Part shown: positions 50,662 to 59,295 of the stretch, in pieces | Layout: every line of letters starts with the position of its first letter | Position numbering within the stretch: position 1 is the first letter of the stretch | Origin: Flavobacterium sp. 270 | GTDB taxonomy: Bacteria > Bacteroidota > Bacteroidia > Flavobacteriales > Flavobacteriaceae | NCBI RefSeq assembly: GCF_004368785.1 | Contig: NZ_SODM01000003.1 | Coordinates: 248,001 to 312,000, forward strand | Direction of reading: 5' to 3' | Length of the DNA: 64,000 bases | Made by a program: the position numbers and the translations under genes | The notes under the pieces: generated by a model | What the model was told of the DNA's origin: nothing | The model's database searches: none | What the model saw: the letters and a program-made list of their open reading frames with translations, nothing else

Positions 50662-51921
50662 TTAATTTCCGGTTATTAATTTTTGTTTGTATTGTGCCAA
50701 AAGCAATTCGGTTGTATGAATGATTTTGTTTTGTTTGGCTTCGTTTTCGTCGTTTACATTTTTTAGATAATCATCTGTGCTGATCACACCATTTTCTAAT
50801 TGTGCCAGAGAAGCTTTTTTAACATTGCCTCTTAAAGCAACAATTTCATCATCAGAATTAAGATATTCCTGCAGTTTTTCTATTTCGCCGTTTTGTTGTC
50901 TGATAGATTGTTTGGTATTAAAAAGAAAAGTTTCTTTTTCGGCTTCAACTTCTAATTTATTAATATCAATAATTTCTTTTTGTTTTTTTGAAGTATACAA
51001 ACCCGTCAAAGACCAATTCAATCGAAGCCCGCCAATGTAATACCATTCAAAACCTTCTTTTAAGAAATTCAGCGCAGGATTGGCAATACCGCCTTGTACA
51101 AAGAAGTTTAATTTTGGTCGGTTTCCGGCATCAATAGTTTCTTTGTTGAGTTCAAAGCTTTCGTTTCTAAAATTATAAAGTGCTAATTCCGGACGGTTGA
51201 TTTCCTGAACATTCAGCGTTGTTTGTGGCGTTTCTAATTTTGTATTTGCAGCTAATTCTTCATTAATAAAAAGACCCAGCATATCGAGATAGGCTTTTTT
51301 ATAACTGCGAATGCTTATCGCCTGCTGATCGGCTTTTAGATATTCCGCTTTAAGCAAATCGAAACTGCTTCTGTAAGTTGTTCCGTTTTTAATTTGCGCT
51401 TCAACCGTTTTCATTCCGATAGAAATATCGTTTTTAAGTAATTCATTTTGACGAAGCTGTTCTTCATAAATCAAAATTCCGAAGTAAATATCAGTAACTC
51501 TTTGTTTTACCGAATACAAATCTACAGCCAGTTGTTGTTGCTGCACTTTGGTCTGAGATGTTGTTATATCTTTTTGCTGTTTGATGTTACCGCCATCATA
51601 AATTACCTGATTCAATTCGCCGTAAGCTTTATATTGATCTTTGTTTAGAATTGGCATTGTAGTTCCGGGAATGCTCACCGGAACTTTGGTAACATCCGAT
51701 TGATACGTTGCCTGAGCATTAAAATCAAATTTTGGATAATATCCTTTTGCAATATTATCTATTGTAAACTCACCGCTTTTTGCAATAAGTTCTCGTTTTT
51801 TTGATAACGGATAATTTTCTTCTGCCATTTTATAGCAATCATCGAGTTTTAAGAGTTTTGCACTTTCCTGCGCATAACTTATTGTCGAAAAAAAGACAAA
51901 TAGTATTAGTAACCTTTTCAT
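50662..51921 (-). CDS. TolC-family outer-membrane protein
   Basis: A 419-aa outer-membrane efflux protein: signal peptide MKRLLILFVFFSTISYAQ, two OEP repeats of long helices and short beta strands (LDDCYKMAEENYPLSKKRELI at the start). Provides the exit duct for the ABC-2 exporter. Its leader carries the TetR operator, so it heads the main transcript. Confidence 0.92.
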   Translation of the reverse strand: MKRLLILFVFFSTISYAQESAKLLKLDDCYKMAEENYPLSKKRELIAKSGEFTIDNIAKGYYPKFDFNAQATYQSDVTKVPVSIPGTTMPILNKDQYKAYGELNQVIYDGGNIKQQKDITTSQTKVQQQQLAVDLYSVKQRVTDIYFGILIYEEQLRQNELLKNDISIGMKTVEAQIKNGTTYRSSFDLLKAEYLKADQQAISIRSYKKAYLDMLGLFINEELAANTKLETPQTTLNVQEINRPELALYNFRNESFELNKETIDAGNRPKLNFFVQGGIANPALNFLKEGFEWYYIGGLRLNWSLTGLYTSKKQKEIIDINKLEVEAEKETFLFNTKQSIRQQNGEIEKLQEYLNSDDEIVALRGNVKKASLAQLENGVISTDDYLKNVNDENEAKQNKIIHTTELLLAQYKQKLITGN

Positions 51922-51949
51922 ATATAGAATTTTATATTTAATTTATTGT

Positions 51950-51967
51950 TTTAATCATTTGATTAAA
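51950..51967. promoter_or_regulatory. TetR operator 1 (before the tolC-like gene)
   Basis: Palindrome TTTAATCA-TT-TGATTAAA with 8-bp perfect arms. An identical copy sits before tetR at 52,641. Confidence 0.75.
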
Positions 51968-51983
51968 TTTACTCCAAAAAAAT

Positions 51984-52586
51984 TTAGCTGTCTAACATTT
52001 CTTTAATCCATTTTACGATTAAAGTCTTTCTTTCTTCTATTAATTGGGTAAAAGAATTTTCATTAATTAATCCCGAAGCTTCAAAAACTGGTTTGGTGAT
52101 AAAAGGAAAAATACACATTCCCATTAAGTTGATGATAAAATGAATCGGATTTATATTGGGTTGTTTTTCTAAAAGCTGCTTTACCAAATGCGACTGGCTT
52201 AATAATTTACCAGCTTGAACTCTGTTACTAAAATGTTCCGGGTTATTTCTTATTTCGCTTAAAACAAAAAGTGGCAGACCAGGATTTTGCAGTAAAACAC
52301 TCAAATAAGCAGGAACAATAAGTTCGATCTTTTCGTCAAGAGAAGTTTTTTCGTTATTGACAATAGGGGCAATTACACCAAATAACTGAGCAACTTTTTC
52401 GGCCATTACCAATCCAAAAAGTTTTTCTTTACTTCTAAAATAATAATTCAGCAACGCCAGATTTAGACCCGCTTCTTCGGCAATATCACGCGTACGAGTT
52501 GCGGCATACCCTTTTTGTGTAAAAACTTTACGGGCAGCTTCAATTATTTTTTCTTCTGTACTTGCGTCTAAATTCTTTTTTGCCAT
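51984..52586 (-). CDS. TetR-family repressor of the ABC export operon
   Basis: A 200-aa regulator: N-terminal HTH (TEEKIIEAARKVFTQKGYAATRTRDIAEEAGLNLALLNYYFRSKEKLF), then a helical ligand domain with a CecR-like C-terminus. Encoded immediately upstream of the exporter it presumably represses, and probably autoregulated. The E. coli CecR-ybhGFSR operon has the same organisation. Inducer unknown. Confidence 0.9.
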   Translation of the reverse strand: MAKKNLDASTEEKIIEAARKVFTQKGYAATRTRDIAEEAGLNLALLNYYFRSKEKLFGLVMAEKVAQLFGVIAPIVNNEKTSLDEKIELIVPAYLSVLLQNPGLPLFVLSEIRNNPEHFSNRVQAGKLLSQSHLVKQLLEKQPNINPIHFIINLMGMCIFPFITKPVFEASGLINENSFTQLIEERKTLIVKWIKEMLDS

Positions 52587-52606
52587 GATTATTTATAATT
52601 CAAAGG

Positions 52607-52658
52607 CAAAGATAAGAACATTTTTTATTTAAACAACTTTTTTAATCATTTGATTAAA
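52607..52658 (-). promoter_or_regulatory. tetR promoter and operator 2
   Basis: Minus-strand -7 TATCTTTG (52607-52614) and TTTAATCATTTGATTAAA (52641-52658) about 27 nt upstream of it, over the -33 region. Same palindrome as before the tolC-like gene. Confidence 0.72.
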
Positions 52659-52723
52659 AATTAAGTTTTTAGGTTTTGTTTCAGGTTTCGGGTTTCAAGT
52701 TTCAAGTTTGAAATGAGGTTATC

Positions 52724-52793
52724 CTTCGACTACGCTCAGGATGACATTTATTATTAGTCTAGTTCTCGTTTGTCAGGCTGAGCGAAGTCGAAG
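52724..52793. repeat. CTTCGAC...GTCGAAG palindromic repeat
   Basis: Arms at 52724-52746 and 52771-52793, 23 bp each with three mismatches, containing CTCAGGATGACA/TGTCAGGCTGAG. Related to the 45,668 and 60,665 elements. Confidence 0.82.
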
Positions 52794-52810
52794 CCCCGCA
52801 CAGTGAAATC

Positions 52811-52901
52811 TAAAATCTAAAATCTAAAATCTAAAATCTAAAATCTAAAATCTAAAATCTAAAATCTAAAATCTAAAATCTAAAATCTAAAATCTAAAAT
52901 C
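52811..52901. repeat. Heptanucleotide tandem repeat (TAAAATC x13)
   Basis: Thirteen consecutive perfect 7-bp units TAAAATC. Between a palindrome and the esterase terminator, about 220 bp upstream of tetR. Flanked by GTTTTAGGTTT/AAACCTAAAAC-type inverted words. Slippage could change its length. Confidence 0.9.
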
Positions 52902-52918
52902 AAACCTGAAACCTAAAA

Positions 52919-52956
52919 CAAAAAAAGGGACAAGTATTAAACCAGTCCCTTTTTTA
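52919..52956 (-). terminator. Esterase gene terminator
   Basis: AAAAAGGGAC with GTCCCTTTTT stem and an A/T run on each side; it lies just after the esterase stop. Confidence 0.85.
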
Positions 52957-52975
52957 AAAGTATGTTGTGTGTTAT

Positions 52976-54025
52976 TTATTTCAATGTAGTTTTAATTACA
53001 ACCGCAGCTTGTTCTATTGCAGTCTGTACAGCAGGAACATTAGCAATTGGGTTTAAAAGTCCGTAATCGTGAATCAAACCAGCGTATCTTGTTAAAGTTA
53101 CACGAACTCCGGCTTCGTTTAGTTTTCTTGCGTAAGCTTCACCTTCATCTCTTAAAACATCATTTTCAGCAGTTTGTACTAGTGCAGGAGGTAAGTCTTT
53201 TAATTGATCTAAACTTGCTTGTAATGGAGAAGCGTATATTTCGTTTCTTTTTTTAGTGTCTGGCAAATAATTATCCCAAAACCATTTCATCATATTTTTA
53301 GTCAGGAATCTTCCGTTTGCAAAAGAGTTATAAGATTCAGTTTCAAAATTAGCATCGGTTACCGGCCATAATAAAACTTGTAATTTAATATGAGGACCTT
53401 TTTTGTCTTTTGCCATCAAAGTAATCGCAGCAGTCATATTTCCTCCAACACTATTTCCAACAACAGCAAGATTTTTACCGTTTACACCAATTTCTTTTCC
53501 GTTTTCGGCAACCCATTGAATAGCAGCATAAATTTCATTAATTGCAACCGGATATTGTGCTTCTGGAGACGGAGTATAATCTGGGAAAACTGCCACAGCA
53601 CCACTTTCTACAACCAAATCTCTCACCAATCTTCTATGAGTAGGATAATCTCCTAAAACCCATCCGCCGCCGTGAATAAAGATAAATACCGGAGCATCTG
53701 CTTTAGCGCCTTTTGGTTTTGTAATGTGAATTTTTACTTTAAGTCCGTTTTGAGAAATCACTTTTTCAGACTCTTCAATTCCAGAATAATCTACTTCTAC
53801 AGATTTTTGTGCTCCAACTAATACGCCGCGGGCATCTGCAACGCTTAATTGTTCCAATGGTTTTCCGTCACCAGAATTTAAAGCTTTCAAAAAGCTTCTA
53901 ACTTCTGTAAAGATTTGTGGGTCTTGTTCTCCTTTGTATTGTCTTTCTTGTGCCATTACTATTGTATTAAGAGTTAATAATGCGATAATGAAAAAACCTT
54001 GTTGTATTGATTTTATAGTTTTCAT
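52976..54025 (-). CDS. Exported alpha/beta-hydrolase (HSL-type esterase)
   Basis: A 349-aa exported esterase. Signal peptide MKTIKSIQQGFFIIALLTLNTIVMAQ, oxyanion motif IHGGGWVLGD, nucleophile in GNSVGG, acid in AENDVLRDEG and His in GLIHDYG. Hydrolyses short acyl esters in the periplasm or outside the cell. Monocistronic; a small ORF and the AraC of the kai operon lie upstream on the same strand. Confidence 0.92.
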   Translation of the reverse strand: MKTIKSIQQGFFIIALLTLNTIVMAQERQYKGEQDPQIFTEVRSFLKALNSGDGKPLEQLSVADARGVLVGAQKSVEVDYSGIEESEKVISQNGLKVKIHITKPKGAKADAPVFIFIHGGGWVLGDYPTHRRLVRDLVVESGAVAVFPDYTPSPEAQYPVAINEIYAAIQWVAENGKEIGVNGKNLAVVGNSVGGNMTAAITLMAKDKKGPHIKLQVLLWPVTDANFETESYNSFANGRFLTKNMMKWFWDNYLPDTKKRNEIYASPLQASLDQLKDLPPALVQTAENDVLRDEGEAYARKLNEAGVRVTLTRYAGLIHDYGLLNPIANVPAVQTAIEQAAVVIKTTLK

Positions 54026-54108
54026 GATAAATGTTTTTAAAGTTAAGAAAAAAGTTTTGCCAAAAGTGTTTTTTGTAAACTAAAATATCTGATTATCAGA
54101 TTGTTTGG

Positions 54109-54219
54109 CTAGAAATGTAAATTGAATAATGTTTTTGATGTACGGAATTTTTCGGAAATTGGAGGTCCGTGTCCGTTTAGAATTTTGCCGTTTAAAATGG
54201 CTTTAGCTTTATCTTTCAT
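54109..54219 (-). CDS. Possible 36-aa small protein
   Basis: A short minus-strand ORF, 36 aa, opening MKDKAKAILNGKILNGHGPP and ending TLFNLHF. The composition is protein-like and the rest of the 269-bp gap has no other ORF. No RBS stands out and no family is recognised. It could be a small gene or the remnant of one. Confidence 0.35.
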   Translation of the reverse strand: MKDKAKAILNGKILNGHGPPISEKFRTSKTLFNLHF

Positions 54220-54294
54220 ATTTTAGAATGTGTATCAGTTAATTTGATAGGACAAAGATATGGCGGTAATAAAGCTCTAAAAATAGATAAAAGT

Positions 54295-55167
54295 CTATTC
54301 TAATTGTACATTTTTCCCTTGAAGGTATTTTTTCTTAAAATTTGAAGGAGTGTCACCGACTTTATTGGTAAAAAGTCGGTTAAAATAAGCGGGATCTTCA
54401 TATCCGAGTTGATAAGCAATCTCTTTTACGCTTAACGAAGAATAACCCAAAAGCCTTTTTGCTTCCAGAATAATTCGGTCTTTAATAATATCGTTGGGTT
54501 GTGATAATTCTAATCGGTTGAATTTATTGGATAATGTTTTTGGGGCAACACCCAGAATATCAGCATAATCGGCAACGGTGTGTTTGGTTCTAAAATGAAT
54601 TTCGACCAAACGGCTGAAATCCCTAAAGAAATCCATTTCTTTTGATGGTTCATCATTTAGAGCGCCCAATTGTTGTATTTTCCAGATTCGGGTTGCTTTT
54701 ATAATAAGTTGTTTTAAATAGGTACGAATCATTTCTTCCTGTGAAGAATCCGGCGCATCAAATTCTTCCTGAATCTGATTGTAGATGCTTTCTATAAATA
54801 AAACTTCTTTTTCTGGCAATGCCGTCATTGGCATTTCAAAAATATTATTAAACAACAAACCATCGCAGGCAACTTCGGCATCATGAATCTGCACGCAATA
54901 AAAATCGCGGTTATAATACATAAAATAACCTTGCTGTTTACCGCCTTTTTCAATTTGCACATATTGATTGCTATTGATAAAAAAGAGGGAAGAACAAGTG
55001 GTTTTGTAATGTTTAAAATCGATGGTTATCGAATAATTTTCGGGTAAATAAAGGACTTTAATATAAGGTTTGTAATAATCGCCATTAACCTCATCTATAG
55101 CATCTGTATTGAGAACAAGAAATCCCAGTTTTTTATAATTAGATTCAAAAAAATTATGGCCGTTCAT
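54295..55167 (-). CDS. AraC-family regulator in the kai operon
   Basis: A 290-aa regulator: N-terminal sensor region (YYKPYIKVLYLPENYSITIDFKHYKTTCSSLFF), then the AraC double HTH (HTVADYADILGVAPKTLSNKFNRLELSQPNDIIKDRIILEAKRLL and SVKEIAYQLGYEDPAYFNRLFTNKVGDTPSNFKK). It is 6 nt after the REC gene, so it is almost certainly cotranscribed with the Kai-like proteins and a kinase. It is the only DNA-binding protein in that unit, so probably an output. Confidence 0.88.
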   Translation of the reverse strand: MNGHNFFESNYKKLGFLVLNTDAIDEVNGDYYKPYIKVLYLPENYSITIDFKHYKTTCSSLFFINSNQYVQIEKGGKQQGYFMYYNRDFYCVQIHDAEVACDGLLFNNIFEMPMTALPEKEVLFIESIYNQIQEEFDAPDSSQEEMIRTYLKQLIIKATRIWKIQQLGALNDEPSKEMDFFRDFSRLVEIHFRTKHTVADYADILGVAPKTLSNKFNRLELSQPNDIIKDRIILEAKRLLGYSSLSVKEIAYQLGYEDPAYFNRLFTNKVGDTPSNFKKKYLQGKNVQLE

Positions 55168-55173
55168 CAGAAA

Positions 55174-55581
55174 TTATTCTTGTTCGATAATGTTCAGGAT
55201 GTTTTTTGGAATTTCCTCAAAAGCTTCAAAAGAATACGGTTTTATTAAATATGCTTTTACGCCAAGCGAATCACACTTTTCTTTATAAACCGGATTGATG
55301 CTTGTAGAATATACAAAACAAGGAATAGTTTTTAAATCATTATTATTCAGGATAACCTGCAGTGCTTCTATGCCGTCGAGAATTGGCATATTGATATCGG
55401 TAAGAATAACATCAGGAACATGGTTAGAATCGTTTTTAAGATAATTTAATAATTCTTCACCATTATTTACGAGGCTTACTTTTGTAAAATTTGGATTTTT
55501 ATTGAATGTTTCACACATTAATTCAGCATCATCACGGTCGTCTTCGGCAATAATAATATGTAAATTGTTTTGTTGCGGCAT
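55174..55581 (-). CDS. REC-only response regulator (kai operon)
   Basis: A 135-aa single-domain receiver: IIAEDDRDDAELM, phospho-Asp in VILTDINMPILDG, Ser/Thr in FVYSTS, and Lys in YLIKPYSF. It is encoded 2 nt after the kinase and pairs with it. No output domain; probable phosphate relay to AraC or KaiC-linked outputs (inference). Confidence 0.92.
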   Translation of the reverse strand: MPQQNNLHIIIAEDDRDDAELMCETFNKNPNFTKVSLVNNGEELLNYLKNDSNHVPDVILTDINMPILDGIEALQVILNNNDLKTIPCFVYSTSINPVYKEKCDSLGVKAYLIKPYSFEAFEEIPKNILNIIEQE

Positions 55582-55583
55582 TT

Positions 55584-56840
55584 TTACAATATGGGGAAAA
55601 AGAGGTTAAATGTCGTCCCTTCGTTCAGTTCACTTTCTACAGTTATATTTCCCGAATGGTTTTCCATGATTTTTTTACAAATTGCCAGACCTATACCATT
55701 TCCCGAATATTCGGTTCTGGCGTGCAGGCGCTGAAAGATAGTGAAAATTTTCATGAGATGACCCTTTTCCATTCCAATACCGTTGTCTTTAATCTGTATC
55801 TTCACAAATTTACTAGATTCATTTGACATTTCGGACTTAAAGTTTTCAACTTGCGAAATTTCTATTACTGGCGCAATTTCCGGTTTGCTGTATTTTACGG
55901 CATTTGAAATAAGATTAGAAAAAAGCTGGCGCATTTGTACTCTTGAAGCGCGTATTAATGGTAAATTTCCAATTTCGATACGTGCTTTTTTATCAGAGAT
56001 TATAATTTCTAAATCGTCTTTTACTTCAGCAATAATCTCGGCCAAATTTATAGCTGTGCGATCTTCTTGTGTGGTATGAGAAGAATATTTAACCAAATCA
56101 TCAATAAGAGAATTTAATCGTAAAACCGAAGATTTCATTACGTTCAGCGATTTTGCATCCATTTCGGTAAGATTGCTTCCGTCGATTCTTCCGTTGTACA
56201 TAACAATTTTTCGCAGCGGTTCTTTCAAATCGTGCGATATAACATGAATAAATTCCTCAAGGTTTTTGTTGATTCTATTCAGCTCATTGATTTTTTCCTC
56301 CAGTTCATCCTGATGATGCAATAAAGCTTCTTCGTGTTTTTTCTTTTCGGTAAGATCGGTAACAACAACACCAATTCCCTGTACGGCGGGCTCGAGATCT
56401 GTTAAAGCAATATAGGCAGGAAAAGTCTTTTTTTCCTGTTCTGTTTTAAATAAAATCTCGTGTGTATTAACCCCGTATTTTTGTGCTTCTATTATTGCGG
56501 TAAAATTTTCGGGATTATCAAAATATTCATAAATATAATTACCGATTATTTTTTCGGAAGGAATACCTACCAATTTTGCGAAGTAATCGTTGCAATACAA
56601 GATTAGTCCGTTTTTTGAAATACTTAAGGCACCCTGTCCAAATTTTTCGATTAAAAGCCTAAAAGTATAATCGGCAGTTTCCAGCGAGTAAAGCTGGGGC
56701 ACACCGTCATTGTGCAATACCAAAGCATCAACATCTCCATGTTTAATAGCATCAATAATACTATTTGAGTCATAAAGTTGTTCTTTTAGTAAGGCAATTT
56801 CTTCTAATAAGGATTCTATATTTTTACTCTTATGCTCCAA
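55584..56840 (-). CDS. PAS histidine kinase (kai operon)
   Basis: A 418-aa soluble kinase: coiled coil (about 5-25), PAS (about 65-190), HisKA with phospho-His in VISHDLKEPLRKI, HATPase with DNGIGMEKG and GNGIGLAIC. Sits 1 nt after the second kaiB-like gene, exactly where SasA would be needed if the operon is a clock-like phosphorelay. Unlike SasA it has no KaiB-like sensor fused; the KaiB-like proteins are separate genes. Confidence 0.92.
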   Translation of the reverse strand: MEHKSKNIESLLEEIALLKEQLYDSNSIIDAIKHGDVDALVLHNDGVPQLYSLETADYTFRLLIEKFGQGALSISKNGLILYCNDYFAKLVGIPSEKIIGNYIYEYFDNPENFTAIIEAQKYGVNTHEILFKTEQEKKTFPAYIALTDLEPAVQGIGVVVTDLTEKKKHEEALLHHQDELEEKINELNRINKNLEEFIHVISHDLKEPLRKIVMYNGRIDGSNLTEMDAKSLNVMKSSVLRLNSLIDDLVKYSSHTTQEDRTAINLAEIIAEVKDDLEIIISDKKARIEIGNLPLIRASRVQMRQLFSNLISNAVKYSKPEIAPVIEISQVENFKSEMSNESSKFVKIQIKDNGIGMEKGHLMKIFTIFQRLHARTEYSGNGIGLAICKKIMENHSGNITVESELNEGTTFNLFFPIL

Positions 56841-56841
56841 A

Positions 56842-57141
56842 TTATTTACTGATATTTAAAATCCTTAATACCTTTTCCTTGTCTGATAAATCTCCAAGAA
56901 TCATTCTTAGCGGTATAGGATGTGTTTTTATTAAAGTTGGTATTGCCACAATTTGATGTAAGATAGTCTGTTCTTTGTCACGACTGATATCTATAATTTC
57001 AATTTCATAATCATCTGTCAGATATTCATCGCAGATTTTGCGCAGATTTTCTATAGCACGACCTGATTTTACAGACATACCTGAAACAAAAAGTTTAAAT
57101 CTATGTTTGGCAGCGCGTCTACTATCAGAAGAATCATCCAT
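56842..57141 (-). CDS. kaiB: KaiB-like protein (2)
   Basis: A 99-aa KaiB-fold protein: FKLFVSGMSVKSGRAIENLRKICDEYL, YEIEIIDISRDKEQ, QIVAIPTLIKTHPIPLRMILGDLSDKEKVL. It has an extra N-terminal basic tail and lacks some residues of the first copy (EDQ/NPQL region replaced). KaiB binds KaiC in cyanobacteria; SasA uses the same fold. Its position just before the kinase suggests it may act as the kinase partner. Confidence 0.85.
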   Translation of the reverse strand: MDDSSDSRRAAKHRFKLFVSGMSVKSGRAIENLRKICDEYLTDDYEIEIIDISRDKEQTILHQIVAIPTLIKTHPIPLRMILGDLSDKEKVLRILNISK

Positions 57142-57143
57142 TG

Positions 57144-57437
57144 TTACGATTTTAAGGGTTTTATGTTTAGACCAACAAGCACTCTTTCTTCGTTAGAAAG
57201 ATCTCCAATTATTTTACGAATAGGCTCTGGAAATTTTCTAACCAAAGTAGGAACCGCTAAAATTTGATCGCCCTCCGCCAATTGTGGATTCTTAAGCAAA
57301 TCGATGATTTCGATACTATATTTTCCTGCCAAATGTTCTTCGGCATATTTTTTTATATTTTCGAGAGCTTTTATTGACTTTGGCGTTTGTCCCGCTATAT
57401 AAAGCAATAATTGCCATTCGGCTACTTCTTTTTTCAT
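57144..57437 (-). CDS. kaiB: KaiB-like protein (1)
   Basis: A 97-aa protein close to canonical Kai[73 protein letters not shown]. Retains the NPQLAE and PTL...P...GDLS motifs. Encoded 1 nt after kaiC, so probably its direct partner. Confidence 0.9.
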   Translation of the reverse strand: MKKEVAEWQLLLYIAGQTPKSIKALENIKKYAEEHLAGKYSIEIIDLLKNPQLAEGDQILAVPTLVRKFPEPIRKIIGDLSNEERVLVGLNIKPLKS

Positions 57438-57438
57438 T

Positions 57439-59118
57439 TTAGAGCTGTTTTTTTTTCGGCGTCAGTTTCTCTTGCAATTCTTCATTTGCTTTTAGAATAC
57501 TCAATTCTTCCTGAGCAGATTCAAAATCATTTTTAAGAGCCTCTATATTAGCTTCAAGCACTCTGCGTTTACGCGCAATTTCTCTGTCCTTTCGGTCTAT
57601 TTCCTGCTGAAGTTTAAGACTAGACATCGTTTTGGTTAGCTGATTTGATTTTCTTGCAGAACCTGTAAGAATGCCTTGAGGGCCTAATTCGATATCTAAT
57701 AATTCAATTCCATGATTTGTAATTACAAATTCACGTACTTGATTAGAATGGCCCATACCACGCGATTTTACAATAAATACACCGCGGTTTCGTTCTCCGA
57801 TTCCTTCCATATCGCGTACCGTTATCCATGTATCCACTAATGAGGATACAGATTCTTCTGCAAGATCGGGTCTAAACTGATCCGTATGTTTATTTAATGA
57901 AGTAAAAAGCGCTGTAATATTGTTAACTTTAAGCATATCAATAAGTCTTACGAGCATAGATCGTACTTCGTGTTCACTACCTACAGAAATTAAATTACTA
58001 ATAGGATCAATAATTATAGTAGTAGGTTTAAAATCCTTTATTAATTTTCGAAGCGTAAGCAAATGCAGTTCAAGACCATTTAGCGACGGACGTGAAGAAT
58101 GAATCTGTAAAGTTCCTTTTTTAATGTATTTTTCAAGATCAAGTCCGATAGATTTCATGTTTCGAACCAATTGCTGTGGTGATTCTTCAAATGCAAAATA
58201 AATGGTTCTTTCATTTTTTTGGCATTGTTGTGCAGCAAAATAACAGGCAATTGTAGTTTTGGCAGTACCCGCTGTACCCGAAACCAATATATTGCTGCCA
58301 CGATAAAAACCGCCTCCGTAAAACATTTCGTTTAATCCCGGAACACCAGTCTCAACAATTTCTGAAGAGACTTCATTATCCAGTTTTAAAGAAGTAATCG
58401 GAAGCACCGAAATTCCTTCCTCATCAATAAGAAACGGATATTCGTTTGTACCATGCGTAGAACCTCTGTATTTTACAATACGAAGTCTTCTGGTAGAAAC
58501 CTGTTCAATAACACGATGATCGAGAACAATCACACAGTCAGAAACATATTCTTCCAGACCTTGTCTTGTTAACGTTGCTTCGCCGCGTTCTCCCGTTATA
58601 ATTGCTGTTACGCCTTTTGTTTTAAGCCAGTGAAATAATCTTCGCAATTCGGCTCTCAGTATCGCCTGATTGTCCAGACCTGCAAACAAAGATTCTATAG
58701 TATCCAGCACAACGCGCTTTGCTTTTATAGAATCTATGGCATGACCTAACCTGATGAATAAACCATCAAGATCGTATTCGCCAGCTTCTTCAATTTCAGA
58801 TCTTTCTACTCTTACATGATCTACTACAAGCTTCTTATCTGCTTTTAGCTTTTCCAAGTCAAAACCCAGTGATTTAACATTGAGTGTAAGGTCAAGTGAG
58901 GGCTCTTCAAAAGACATGAAGACTCCCGGTTCGTTATACTCTGTAATTCCTTTAATAAGGAATTGCATTGATAATAATGTTTTCCCGCAGCCGGCACCGC
59001 CACAGATTAAAGTAGGTCTTCCTTTAGGAAAACCTCCATCAGTAATCTCATCCAGACCGTCTATTCCTGTCGGAGTTTTGGGAAATATAAAACTATGTGA
59101 TTTTTTCTCTTTTTGCAC
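57439..59118 (-). CDS. kaiC: KaiC-like double RecA ATPase
   Basis: A 559-aa protein with two RecA-type domains: CI Walker A GGAGCGKT (40-47) and catalytic EE (71-72); CII Walker [10 protein letters not shown] (280-288) and EE (311-312). The CII phospho-site region aligns as VSSLVDT (S425/S426), where cyanobacterial KaiC has S431/T432 in ISTITDT. The C-terminus is a coiled coil (about 500-545) instead of the KaiA-binding tail, and no kaiA is present. KaiC homologues outside cyanobacteria are linked to stress or redox signalling. First gene of the operon. Confidence 0.93.
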   Translation of the reverse strand: MQKEKKSHSFIFPKTPTGIDGLDEITDGGFPKGRPTLICGGAGCGKTLLSMQFLIKGITEYNEPGVFMSFEEPSLDLTLNVKSLGFDLEKLKADKKLVVDHVRVERSEIEEAGEYDLDGLFIRLGHAIDSIKAKRVVLDTIESLFAGLDNQAILRAELRRLFHWLKTKGVTAIITGERGEATLTRQGLEEYVSDCVIVLDHRVIEQVSTRRLRIVKYRGSTHGTNEYPFLIDEEGISVLPITSLKLDNEVSSEIVETGVPGLNEMFYGGGFYRGSNILVSGTAGTAKTTIACYFAAQQCQKNERTIYFAFEESPQQLVRNMKSIGLDLEKYIKKGTLQIHSSRPSLNGLELHLLTLRKLIKDFKPTTIIIDPISNLISVGSEHEVRSMLVRLIDMLKVNNITALFTSLNKHTDQFRPDLAEESVSSLVDTWITVRDMEGIGERNRGVFIVKSRGMGHSNQVREFVITNHGIELLDIELGPQGILTGSARKSNQLTKTMSSLKLQQEIDRKDREIARKRRVLEANIEALKNDFESAQEELSILKANEELQEKLTPKKKQL

Positions 59119-59140
59119 GATAATGTATATTCTGTTTACT

Positions 59141-59148
59141 CAAATATA
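59141..59148 (-). promoter_or_regulatory. -7 element of the kai operon
   Basis: Minus-strand TATATTTG, 22 nt before the kaiC start. The usual -33 TTG is not seen at standard spacing. Confidence 0.55.
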
Positions 59149-59295
59149 CGGCATTAAAAATATTTTTCATTAACATTTATAAAGATTTAACAGCTGTTTA
59201 GGCTCAATAGTGTTAAAAAAATAAATTAAACGGAAAAAATGAGAATTATATAAAATCAAATAAAAATGTAATAACAAGCATCCAAAAAAATAATA

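Noticed and set aside
52811..52901. Possible CRISPR array
   Set aside because: The units are 7 bp and directly contiguous with no spacers, and there are no cas genes.
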